Shown piece after piece: positions 47,591 through 55,126 of a stretch of 64,000 nucleotides of DNA. The notes beneath the pieces were generated by a model, which worked only from the letters and a program-made list of their open reading frames with translations, had not been told where the DNA came from and did not search any database. Source of the stretch: Microvirga sp. (GTDB taxonomy: Bacteria; Pseudomonadota; Alphaproteobacteria; Rhizobiales; Beijerinckiaceae); assembly GCF_014699075.1 (NCBI RefSeq), contig NZ_JACXAB010000014.1, forward strand, positions 33,058 to 97,057. Direction: 5' to 3'. Numbering within the stretch: position 1 is the stretch's first letter; each line of letters opens with the position of its first letter. A program made the translations under genes and the position numbers.

Positions 47591-47764
47591 ATGCCTGCAA
47601 GGGGATGGGGTGTGCCTTCCACGCGTTCCTCCGAACGGCTCCACGAGCGTGGCTATGTGCCGGCGTTCGGGGTGAGCGAGGCGCTCGCCTCCGTGTTCTT
47701 CAGGGCTGCATGGAAATCTTCAGAGTGGTTCGAGGCCCCCATAAGCATTGATGCGCCTATGTAG
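47591..47764 (+). CDS. possible 57-residue small protein
   Basis: An open frame from ATG 47591 to TAG 47762, with an inner GTG at 47612 preceded by AAGGGGATGGGG, a good ribosome site. The product has an aromatic C-terminal half (FFRAAWKSSEWFEAP) and no known family. Coding status is uncertain; it is the only candidate in the 470-bp gap between the DUF1127 gene and the next secreted protein. Confidence 0.3.
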   Translation: MPARGWGVPSTRSSERLHERGYVPAFGVSEALASVFFRAAWKSSEWFEAPISIDAPM

Positions 47765-47889
47765 CATTTTGAACAAATGTTCATCTCACTGCACGACTTA
47801 TCAGAGATCCGGCGTTGCTTCCTGATCGTTGGAACAGTCTTCAAAGGTCTGCGTTCACCTTGCACCTTTGCAGTAATGGAGATGGTTCC

Positions 47890-48711
47890 GTGAAGAAAAT
47901 CGCCCTTGGAGCCGCCCTTCTCTTGTTGAGCAGCGCGGCCTATGCCCAGACGTCGACCCAGACCAACACCAGCACCAGCACGACCTCCCAGTCGCAGTCC
48001 TCGGACTCGAACAACCTGCTGCGCAATCAGTCCGGGACCAGCAGCCGGACCGAGACCACCGGCGCAAACCGCAGCGAGTCGTCGGGCACGCAGACCAATG
48101 TCCGCACCCGCGAAGAGGGCAATACCCGTGTGGGCGTCGGCATCGAAACCCGTGAGCGCTCCGGCGTGTCCGTTCGCTCCCGCACGGTGCGTGAAGTCGA
48201 GGAGCCGAGCGTCTCCGTCACCCGCCGCCGCAGCATAACCTCCATTGAGGAGCCGGACACCGAGGTGCGCCGCACGGTGGTCAAGAAGAAGCCCAGCAAG
48301 AAGGTTGCGGTGAAGAAGACCAAGAGGACCAACAAGGTCGTCTCGAAGAAGCGCCGCTATCAGGTTGTCGACGAGCCGGTGGAGGTCCGTCGCCGGACCG
48401 TGCGCCGCTACGAGGAGGTCAACGAGCCGAGCGTCTCCGTCAACCGCCGCACGACGATCCGCCGGACTCAGGATACCTCGCCGAGCGTTGGCGTGTCCGT
48501 GGAGCAGCGCCGTTCCAATGACGTGAATGTCTCCACCAGCCGGACCCGTTCGAGCGCTCCGGAGACCACCGGCACCGTCTCGACCCGCAGCCGCACGGAT
48601 GTGAACAGCAACACGGGCAGCAACACATCGGGTTCGGGCAACTCCTCCACGACCGTTCGTCCGCAGCAGGGCGGTTCATCGTCGGGGAGCAGCACGAGCA
48701 CCAGCGAGTAA
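47890..48711 (+). CDS. secreted Ser/Thr/Arg-rich repeat protein
   Basis: A 273-residue protein with a signal peptide (GTG start, MKKIALGAALLLLSSAAYAQ). The mature N- and C-termini are Ser/Thr/Asn-rich and low complexity. The centre has repeats of [E/D/N]EPsVsV.RR type (EEPSVSVTRRR, DEPVEVRRRTV, NEPSVSVNRRT) around a Lys-rich block (VKKKPSKKVAVKKTKR). The start is supported by GGAG. It has a probable extracytoplasmic location; no enzyme motif and no family recognised. Ends at a strong terminator. Confidence 0.75.
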   Translation: MKKIALGAALLLLSSAAYAQTSTQTNTSTSTTSQSQSSDSNNLLRNQSGTSSRTETTGANRSESSGTQTNVRTREEGNTRVGVGIETRERSGVSVRSRTVREVEEPSVSVTRRRSITSIEEPDTEVRRTVVKKKPSKKVAVKKTKRTNKVVSKKRRYQVVDEPVEVRRRTVRRYEEVNEPSVSVNRRTTIRRTQDTSPSVGVSVEQRRSNDVNVSTSRTRSSAPETTGTVSTRSRTDVNSNTGSNTSGSGNSSTTVRPQQGGSSSGSSTSTSE

Positions 48712-48733
48712 TCTGGTCACCGTAGCGCAAGAA

Positions 48734-48760
48734 AGAGGGCCGGCAACTGGCCCTCTTTTT
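48734..48760 (+). terminator. rho-independent terminator
   Basis: AGAGGGCC / GGCCCTCT stem with a 7-base loop and T5, 22 bases after the stop of the secreted repeat protein. Confidence 0.9.
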
Positions 48761-48951
48761 GTGTTCTTATGATCTGTCAACGAATGTGTACTTCCGGCTT
48801 GGAAGGATAATTCAAAATTGGGCGCAGCATATCGGAACAAAGGTGCTCTACTGCTGGGGATTTTGATGCTCCTCGGCGTCTATCCAGTTGAATATTTCGG
48901 AACCGTTGCTCCAGCTGGACTTTATATACGAAACTGTTCTGGAGTAGATCT

Positions 48952-49275
48952 ATGAAGAAGGCTCTTGTTGTCATCAGCGCAGCCCTTCTGGCTGCAACCT
49001 CTTTCGCCGGTGCCGCCGAAGCCCGTCCTGGAAAGGGCAAGGGCCACGCCTATGGGCACCAGAAGAATTACAAGGTTCAGCGTTATGCCGTGCAGCGTCG
49101 CAACAATAACAACGCTGCCATTGCAGCCGGTGTAACGGGCGCCATTCTCGGCGGCGCGCTCGCTGCAACGGCCCGCCCGGCCTACCGCACCTATGAGCGG
49201 CCTGCCTATGGGACTTACGAAGCCCCAAGGCGGAACTACTACCGCGAAGAATACTACGACAACTACGATTACTAA
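48952..49275 (+). CDS. small secreted Tyr/Arg-rich protein
   Basis: A 107-residue protein with a signal peptide (MKKALVVISAALLAATSFAGAAEA). After a basic stretch with an RRNNNN tract comes a Gly/Ala segment, AAIAAGVTGAILGGALAAT, that could insert in a membrane, and a Tyr-rich tail with repeated RP-AY-xTYExP units (PAYRTYERP, PAYGTYEAP). The Gly-zipper-like segment resembles those of small envelope proteins. Start has GGAG upstream. Function unknown. Confidence 0.72.
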   Translation: MKKALVVISAALLAATSFAGAAEARPGKGKGHAYGHQKNYKVQRYAVQRRNNNNAAIAAGVTGAILGGALAATARPAYRTYERPAYGTYEAPRRNYYREEYYDNYDY

Positions 49276-49286
49276 CCTGTCGACAT

Positions 49287-49309
49287 AAGGGCGCCTTCGG
49301 GCGCCTTAT
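49287..49309 (+). terminator. terminator-like hairpin
   Basis: AAGGGCGCC-ttcg-GGCGCCTT, with one bulged G, then ATTCTT. It lies between the convergent genes ending at 49275 and 49306. Confidence 0.65.
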
Positions 49310-49596
49310 TCTTGGCCTCTGCCGCCGCGCAGGTTTCCAACCGCGATAACGGCGCGCAGAGGGCCGTATTCGGTCTGCTTTCTCACATCGATCTGGACGC
49401 GTGCACCTGACTGGTTCCGATAGGAACCGCCATGCCGCCCCGAACCAGCAACGGCATCGGCCCGGACAGTTCCGCTGATCCGCACGCAGGTATCCGAGGC
49501 TTGGAGCATGGAAAAGCCAGGAGGACAGGGAGAAGCTTGGGCTTGGCTCGCCAGGCCCAGGCCCATCAAAGCAATAGCTATTGAGAAACGCTTCAT
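49306..49596 (-). CDS. mini-porin-like secreted protein (porin N-terminal motif only)
   Basis: A 96-residue protein. The signal peptide MKRFSIAIALMGLGLASQAQA is followed by CPPGFSMLQASDTCVRISGTVRADA. This matches the start of rhizobial porins (CP.GF...sDTC.riSG.vRa), including both Cys. The rest of the barrel is missing; only about 50 more residues follow and it ends GNLRGGRGQE. It may be a stand-alone short relative or the surviving 5' end of a porin gene. Start ATG at 49596. Confidence 0.65.
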   Translation of the reverse strand: MKRFSIAIALMGLGLASQAQASPCPPGFSMLQASDTCVRISGTVRADAVAGSGRHGGSYRNQSGARVQIDVRKQTEYGPLRAVIAVGNLRGGRGQE

Positions 49597-49654
49597 GATG
49601 TAGCGGAGCTTAGCGGCTCCGCTTCGAGAGGCAAGTGATGGATGCGGGTACTCC

Positions 49655-50206
49655 TTAGAGCCCGCCCGACCCGCTCCGGCGGCCGTACTGCTCCGCCACG
49701 TCCGGGCGGTCGACTTCCACGTGGAATTGCTCGGCTTTGGGGCTGTAGTCCTGAATGGCGCCAATGCCGTAACGGTAGGCCATCTCGCCGCCGAGCCAGC
49801 CGCTGAACAGCAGCAGGGCCGTCTGGATGCCGGACAGCCACACGCCCCAACCTTGAACCCCGGCGGCCGGATCATCCAGGCGAACGCCCACATTGACGAG
49901 GGCAAGAGCCACGACGACGAGATTGGCAATCATGTGGGCCCATGACACCCACACATTGCGCACCCGGTCGATGGTCACGAAGTCGATCAGACCGGGAACC
50001 GCAGCCACGAGCGCGGTGACGATTCCGGCAATGAGCAGCCAGTAGGACGCCTGAGCCCAGAACACCTCCTGCGTTCCCAGGAAGACGATGTCCGTTCCCA
50101 GGGCTCCGATCAGGAAGGCCACTGGGAAGACGATAAGCATGTGGTGAAGCGGATGTCCGGCAATGGCTGCCGTGCTCTGCACCCCATGACGATGATACCG
50201 GCCCAT
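49655..50206 (-). CDS. DUF2231-family membrane protein
   Basis: A 183-residue inner-membrane protein with four hydrophobic helices. It starts ...AAIAGHPLHHMLIVFPVAFLIG, where GHPLHHMLI is the DUF2231 signature with two His that may bind metal or heme. The ATG at 50206 has AGGAGGAG in front. Function unknown. Confidence 0.85.
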   Translation of the reverse strand: MGRYHRHGVQSTAAIAGHPLHHMLIVFPVAFLIGALGTDIVFLGTQEVFWAQASYWLLIAGIVTALVAAVPGLIDFVTIDRVRNVWVSWAHMIANLVVVALALVNVGVRLDDPAAGVQGWGVWLSGIQTALLLFSGWLGGEMAYRYGIGAIQDYSPKAEQFHVEVDRPDVAEQYGRRSGSGGL

Positions 50207-50398
50207 GACACGCTCCTCCTAATGCTTGGCTTGAGGAAAAATGCTTAGGCTTATTCTTCGTTCCGGTTCATACGTCACACCCGTTGCGGCTGGACATTCG
50301 GGCGACGGTCAGAGATAGCGTAGCCCTGCATTCCGGAGGGGAATGTCCTGCCGGATCATCTCTGCGGCAGTCTGGCCAACTGCAGGACAGCTGCTCTG

Positions 50399-51523
50399 AT
50401 GGTTCTTGATCCCGCTACGCTCACTGTCGCCTTCATCCTGCTGTCGTGCGTCCTTGGCACGCTGCTGATCTTCTCATGGACATTGAATCGCCAGTTGAGT
50501 GCCTTGGCCTGGTGGGGAACGGCCTTCTGTCTAATTGCCGTCGGTATCGGCTGGGCCAATCTGGGCAAGGGACCGCCGGGATATCCGGTTCTCCTGCTGG
50601 CGAATGCGCTCGGGATCCTGTCCTACGGCGCTATCTATGTTGGCTGCAGGGTCTTCAACAAGCGTCCGGGCATTCTGCTCCACGGTGGTGCGGGTGTCGC
50701 TGTCTGGATAGGCGCCTTTCCCTTCATCTACGACTCGCAGGGATATCGGCTCATCCTGGCGTCTCTGCTGACAGGTGCTTATGCCGCCTTGTCCGCTTGG
50801 GAGCTGGCGCGCCATGCGGCGCAGGCGCTTGCCTCGCAGCGTGTGGCGGTCTTTCTCCTGTCCAGCCTAGCGGTCTTCAATCTCTTGCGCGGGCTGCTCG
50901 GCATCTCTCTCACATCGGTTCCCTGGATCGATACCTTCGCCCGGCGCTGGTCCTCGGAAATGGCTCTCTTCCTCGTGGTGTTTGGACCCACGCTCGCCTT
51001 CATGTTCCTGTCCATGGCGAAGGAGCGCCTGAAACTCGACTATATGCGGGCGGCTCTCGTCGATGATCTCACCGGGATTCCCAACCGACGCGCCTTCCTT
51101 CAGGCTGCGTCCAAACTGTTGGATCGGCTGAATGGCCGTCCCGCCAGCTGTCTCTTGTTCGATCTCGACAACTTCAAAGCTATCAATGACCGCCATGGGC
51201 ATGCTACCGGCGACCGCATCCTGAGCATTTTCGGCGGCATCCTGACCGAGAAGCTGCCGAAGGGGAGCTTTGGCAGGCTGGGGGGAGAGGAGTTCGCCGC
51301 CATCCTTCCGATGGGTTCTCGTGACGCCGCTTCGGTTGCAGAGGCGATCCGGGACGCCTTTTCCGCAGCCGGCAAGGCGGATCTCGGCGGCAATGAGGAC
51401 GTCACCGTCAGCATCGGGTGCGCAACCATTCCCCGGGCGAGCACCGAGGATCTGCTCCGCCGGGCTGATCAAGCCCTCTACTGCGCGAAGGAAAGCGGCC
51501 GCAACATGGTCGTGGCCGCCTAA
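50399..51523 (+). CDS. membrane-bound diguanylate cyclase (GGDEF)
   Basis: Makes cyclic di-GMP. The 374-residue protein has about six to seven hydrophobic helices in the N-terminal 215 residues, then a GGDEF domain with DDLTGIPNRRAF, FDLDNFKAINDRHGH and the active-site loop RLGGEEF (near residue 295). GGEEF is an accepted active variant. No EAL domain. The N-terminal sensor is of unknown type. Confidence 0.92.
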   Translation: MVLDPATLTVAFILLSCVLGTLLIFSWTLNRQLSALAWWGTAFCLIAVGIGWANLGKGPPGYPVLLLANALGILSYGAIYVGCRVFNKRPGILLHGGAGVAVWIGAFPFIYDSQGYRLILASLLTGAYAALSAWELARHAAQALASQRVAVFLLSSLAVFNLLRGLLGISLTSVPWIDTFARRWSSEMALFLVVFGPTLAFMFLSMAKERLKLDYMRAALVDDLTGIPNRRAFLQAASKLLDRLNGRPASCLLFDLDNFKAINDRHGHATGDRILSIFGGILTEKLPKGSFGRLGGEEFAAILPMGSRDAASVAEAIRDAFSAAGKADLGGNEDVTVSIGCATIPRASTEDLLRRADQALYCAKESGRNMVVAA

Positions 51524-51532
51524 GCACCCGCG

Positions 51533-52078
51533 CTAATAGCGGTCTAGCTCATGCTCCTGCGGCAAGCGTCCCTGCGGTGTGAGCTGATCGACGACGCCAG
51601 GCAGCACATGCGACAGCTCCGACAGGAGATCCTGCTGGGGCATGCCAGTGTGCTGGGACAGCTCGTTGACGGTGTCCGGCCCGAGGGCGTCCGCGAGCTG
51701 GTTGGGGGCGATCGGCTGATTGTCGCCGGTGCCGACCCAGGAATTGGCGATGTCGCCGTGACCGGAGCGGTTGAAGCTGTCGAGAAGCCCACCAAGGCCA
51801 CCTGCCAGCATGCCGCCGTTCAGGCCTCCGCCCGAGCCGCCGAGCAGGCCGCCCGATCCGCCTCCCAGCACTCCTCCGAGGCCGCCCCCGCCAAGGAGAT
51901 CACCAAGACCCCCACCGGACGAGCCGCGGCCACCCATGGCCCTTTGCGCCAGGAGGCCCAGAACAGCCATCATGATGGGCGACATGCCGCCGCCGCCCGA
52001 TTGGCCGCCGATCCCACCACCGAGACCGCCGCTGCGTCCCCCGAGAACGTTGCCGAGTACCTGATCAAGCAAACCCAT
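51533..52078 (-). CDS. YidB-like protein (DUF937)
   Basis: A 181-residue protein starting MGLLDQVLGNVLGG. It has a long Gly-rich low-complexity middle (about 15-105, with repeated LGG/GGS units) and a conserved C-terminal part including IANSWVGTGDNQPIAPNQL and TVNELSQHTGMPQQDLLSELS, the YidB family signature. Ends ten bases after the convergent diguanylate cyclase gene. Confidence 0.85.
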   Translation of the reverse strand: MGLLDQVLGNVLGGRSGGLGGGIGGQSGGGGMSPIMMAVLGLLAQRAMGGRGSSGGGLGDLLGGGGLGGVLGGGSGGLLGGSGGGLNGGMLAGGLGGLLDSFNRSGHGDIANSWVGTGDNQPIAPNQLADALGPDTVNELSQHTGMPQQDLLSELSHVLPGVVDQLTPQGRLPQEHELDRY

Positions 52079-52195
52079 GTGAGCGCTCCTCGTTTCCAAG
52101 AAGGTTCAACGGGAGGAAACTCTGAGGGTTTCAGCTTGAGCATGAAGGAGGGGCCGATCCCCGCCTATGGTGCTTTCGAAGACCGGGCTGGTCGC

Positions 52196-53932
52196 TCAAA
52201 CCACGAAGAACTCGTTGTGGGTCAGAGCAAGCCCTTTGGTGAAATGGGCGAACTCCACGGCCTTGCGGGATCCGGAGCGGTCGGAATCGTAGGACAGGAT
52301 GCCGGTCTTCTTGTTGTAGAGAATGTAGTCGTCCGAGTCCTTGGGCCTGTTGCCCGCATTGAAGAAGTCGGCGTCCAGCTTGCGCGGATTGCCGGCACTT
52401 CCGGAGTCGAGCTTCCGGAATATGGCATTGTCGAGCCAGATCGAGTCATCCTTCGCCCTGTACTGGGCGGCGAAGTCGAAATTGACCTTCCGATCGGTCG
52501 TGGATGAACCGAGCCTCGTGTTGAAGACGAAAACGTCACGACCGGTATCGCCGATCAAGGTGTCGTTCCCAAGCCCGCCGTTGAGCCTGTCATTGCCGGT
52601 TCCACCAAAGAGCCAATCCCGTCCGTTGTCGCCATAGAGCCGGTCGTTGCCTGCATCGCCAAAGACGTAATCGTTGCCGCCCATGCCTCGGATGGTGTCG
52701 TTGCCGGACCGTCCGCCCAGATCTTCGTCGAAGCCGGTGCCGCGGAACACGTTGGCCCCGGCCGTGCCGATCCACTTCTGAACCGAGGTGAAGATGGTCC
52801 CCGACTCTGTTCCGGAGATGGTGTTGCCGAAGAGAGAAATATAGGTAGGACCGCCGGCCGTGTTCGTCCGCTCCTCCCGAACGCCATAGCGGGCGTCGAT
52901 TGCGCCGTCGGAATAGATTGTGTTGTTGAGGATCTGGGTGTTCACGGAATAGTAGGTTTGCCCCGTGGTCGGATCCAGCCGCATGCGGATGCTGATCTCG
53001 TCGAACTGGTTGTCGCCGCCTTGCGCGTTGTTGAAGATGCGGTTGTTCTGCACGACCGTGTCGGTCGAGCCCTCGATCCGCACACCGCTGCTCAAGTTGC
53101 CGTAGATCGTGGCGCCATTGATGACGACGTTATCGGCCATGTTGAGAAGGACGCCTTCCTTCTGGTTGCCGTAGTACTGGCCGCCGACAATTTCGATGTT
53201 GCTGGGCCACGGGATGTTCTCCGATCCACGCTGCACCACAATGCCGGTGGACCCATTGCCATAGGCGATGTTGTTCTCAAGCAGCAGCCCGGTGGTCGTC
53301 GTCGTGACGTTGAAGCCGTGTCGATCATTGTCATAGGCGATGTTGTTCCGGTAGATGCCGCGGACGATGTAGTCCGCCACAAACCCGTCCAGCCCATTGC
53401 CGTGGGACACGCTGTTCTCGATGGTCAAGTTCAGGGTCTGTTCGTGCGGGTCGAAGCCATAGCCCGAGCAGTCCAGGATCTCCACGCGCGACACATGGAT
53501 GTTGCTGTCCTGCTGTGTGCTTCCGGGCCTCACACCCGTATAGAAGCCATCGATCTTGCCGGTCGTCGCGTCGCGATTGCCGTCGATGGAGAGATCGAAG
53601 ACGCCGACATCGGTGGTGACCTCATTGAATGGGGTGCGAACCACGCCGGTCATGTCGCCTGCCCACCCGTCGGCCACCTTGAGAATCGTCCGGCCCATGC
53701 CGGCGCCCTGAAGCGCCGTGCCGCTGAGCATGGAGATAGCGCCATCGCTCTTGTCGCCGGTGCCTTTGACGAGCAGAGTGCCTGTCGGCAGGACGACGGT
53801 CACCCAACCTGCGGACGGATTCTTCAGATATTCCGTATTCGCTGCTTTCACGGCTGCATTGATGGCGACTGAGTCATCAATGCTGTCATTGGCGACCGCA
53901 CCGTAAGTCGAGGCATTGATGACGAGGGCCAT
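52196..53932 (-). CDS. secreted right-handed beta-helix protein with RTX calcium-binding repeats
   Basis: A 578-residue protein. The N-terminus (MALVINASTYGAVANDSIDDS) matches the entry of pectate-lyase/C5-epimerase-like beta-helices, and Asn/Val-rich coils such as NNIAYGNGSTGIVVQRGSENI run to about residue 380. RTX nonapeptides of GGxGxDxLx type follow (GRSGNDTIRGMGGNDYVFGD, GGTGNDRLNGGLGNDTLIGD). No N-terminal signal, so a type I exporter acting on the C-terminus is likely. This resembles AlgE-type mannuronan epimerases or polysaccharide lyases; activity not proven. ATG at 53941 is an alternative start. Confidence 0.85.
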   Translation of the reverse strand: MALVINASTYGAVANDSIDDSVAINAAVKAANTEYLKNPSAGWVTVVLPTGTLLVKGTGDKSDGAISMLSGTALQGAGMGRTILKVADGWAGDMTGVVRTPFNEVTTDVGVFDLSIDGNRDATTGKIDGFYTGVRPGSTQQDSNIHVSRVEILDCSGYGFDPHEQTLNLTIENSVSHGNGLDGFVADYIVRGIYRNNIAYDNDRHGFNVTTTTTGLLLENNIAYGNGSTGIVVQRGSENIPWPSNIEIVGGQYYGNQKEGVLLNMADNVVINGATIYGNLSSGVRIEGSTDTVVQNNRIFNNAQGGDNQFDEISIRMRLDPTTGQTYYSVNTQILNNTIYSDGAIDARYGVREERTNTAGGPTYISLFGNTISGTESGTIFTSVQKWIGTAGANVFRGTGFDEDLGGRSGNDTIRGMGGNDYVFGDAGNDRLYGDNGRDWLFGGTGNDRLNGGLGNDTLIGDTGRDVFVFNTRLGSSTTDRKVNFDFAAQYRAKDDSIWLDNAIFRKLDSGSAGNPRKLDADFFNAGNRPKDSDDYILYNKKTGILSYDSDRSGSRKAVEFAHFTKGLALTHNEFFVV

Positions 53933-53941
53933 GCTGATCAT

Positions 53942-54370
53942 CCTTCATCGGGAAAGGAGCCAGCATGCTTAAATACGTTTGCGAGATTTGGAGCGGATAT
54001 TCCTGAGCATTTGATAGCTTTTGAGGTAAGCATCAGGTGCAGCCGCGAGAATTATTTCACTCAATAAGTGTTTTGTGCGGCTTCCGAGCCGTCAATTGCG
54101 CAAGACATACTGTATTGTTGCTCATTGCTTGCCTTCAGCCTGGGTCGATTTGCGAATCGCGCTGCCGTTCGTGCTCTGAAGATGGATCTGTCGATCTGGC
54201 CAGCGGCTGGGGTGCTGCCGAGGTAATTAGAGACTGCGCTTCTTCAAGAGCGAAGATGTGATTGAAGAAAGTCTTAGGCCGAGAAATAGAACTTGTTTAT
54301 TACTCTGCGTTAATGTCTTTTCGATCAGAGTATGGAACGCTTTGTTGAGCCAACTATCGCGGGGGGACGT
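53942..54370. other. intergenic region, lower GC
   Basis: About 430 bp between divergent genes. AT-rich for this genome, with no ribosome-site-backed frame and no recognised RNA. It should contain the promoters of the beta-helix gene and of the gene at 54371. Confidence 0.4.
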
Positions 54371-54781
54371 GTGACAGACGAGGAAATTGAAGCCGTTGCC
54401 GAGGAACTGGCCAAGGCAGGCGGCGTTTCGTGGTACCCTGGACGCACACGCGGCGCGCTCCTGAGGCCCGTCAGCGAACGGTACCGGGATCGGGCAAAGC
54501 TGGCGATTGCGGCACTTGATCGGGTCAGGAACGGGCATGATCCGGCAGCGGAGGCGTTGCCCATTCAGGCCTCGTCCGCTCCGCGCCATCCCGATACGCT
54601 CGAAGTGGGGGCGACCGTGGTTTACCGTCCCCCTGGCGATCAGAGGGCGATTACCTGCCGGATTGAGCAGATCGAGGAAGGCCGCGCCTATCTGGTGCCT
54701 GTGCCCCGGCCTGACATCGGCTGGGTGTCGCTGGATAACCTTCATCCCATCGAGGGGGAGGCTGCTACGAAAGGCGAATAG
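54371..54781 (+). CDS. hypothetical protein
   Basis: A 136-residue protein from GTG 54371, which has GGGGGGACG in front; an in-frame ATG at 54332 has no ribosome site. The N-terminal third is helical and acidic (TDEEIEAVAEELAKAGG), the last 60 residues look like a small beta domain (GATVVYRPPGDQRAITCRIEQIEEGRAYLVP cut by Gly and Pro). Codon usage is like the core genome. Family not recognised. Confidence 0.6.
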   Translation: MTDEEIEAVAEELAKAGGVSWYPGRTRGALLRPVSERYRDRAKLAIAALDRVRNGHDPAAEALPIQASSAPRHPDTLEVGATVVYRPPGDQRAITCRIEQIEEGRAYLVPVPRPDIGWVSLDNLHPIEGEAATKGE

Positions 54782-54865
54782 CACGAGAAGCCGCAAGGTC
54801 TCTTCACTTCGCCGGCAAAACCCGCTAGCAGTTTCCATCATTTCCGAGTGGGTAGACAGTCTGAC

Positions 54866-55093
54866 ATGCGTTGCTTCTTCCACCTCGTGAGCAATCATGA
54901 CGAGATAATTGACAACGCAGGCATCGAGGTTCAAGACCTCGAGAGCGCCAAGGCACAGGCACTCCTCGCCGTCGAAGAACTGAGGGCGGAAATCGGTACC
55001 GAGGCGGATGATTGGTCAGGGTGGCGGCTGAACATCGTCTGCCCCCTTGGGACCCTTCTCCACTCCATGCAGCTGATTCAAACGGTACATTGA
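54866..55093 (+). CDS. DUF6894-family small protein
   Basis: A 75-residue protein starting MRCFFHLVSNHDEIIDNAGIEV, the conserved opening of this small rhizobial family. Asp-Leu-Glu..Ala..Ala helix follows and the second half includes DDWSGWRLNIV. Function unknown. ATG at 54866; the earlier ATG at 54848 is not conserved. Confidence 0.75.
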   Translation: MRCFFHLVSNHDEIIDNAGIEVQDLESAKAQALLAVEELRAEIGTEADDWSGWRLNIVCPLGTLLHSMQLIQTVH

Positions 55094-55126
55094 CCGCTGA
55101 CAGTCCCTGGGAGTCCCTGACCCTGC

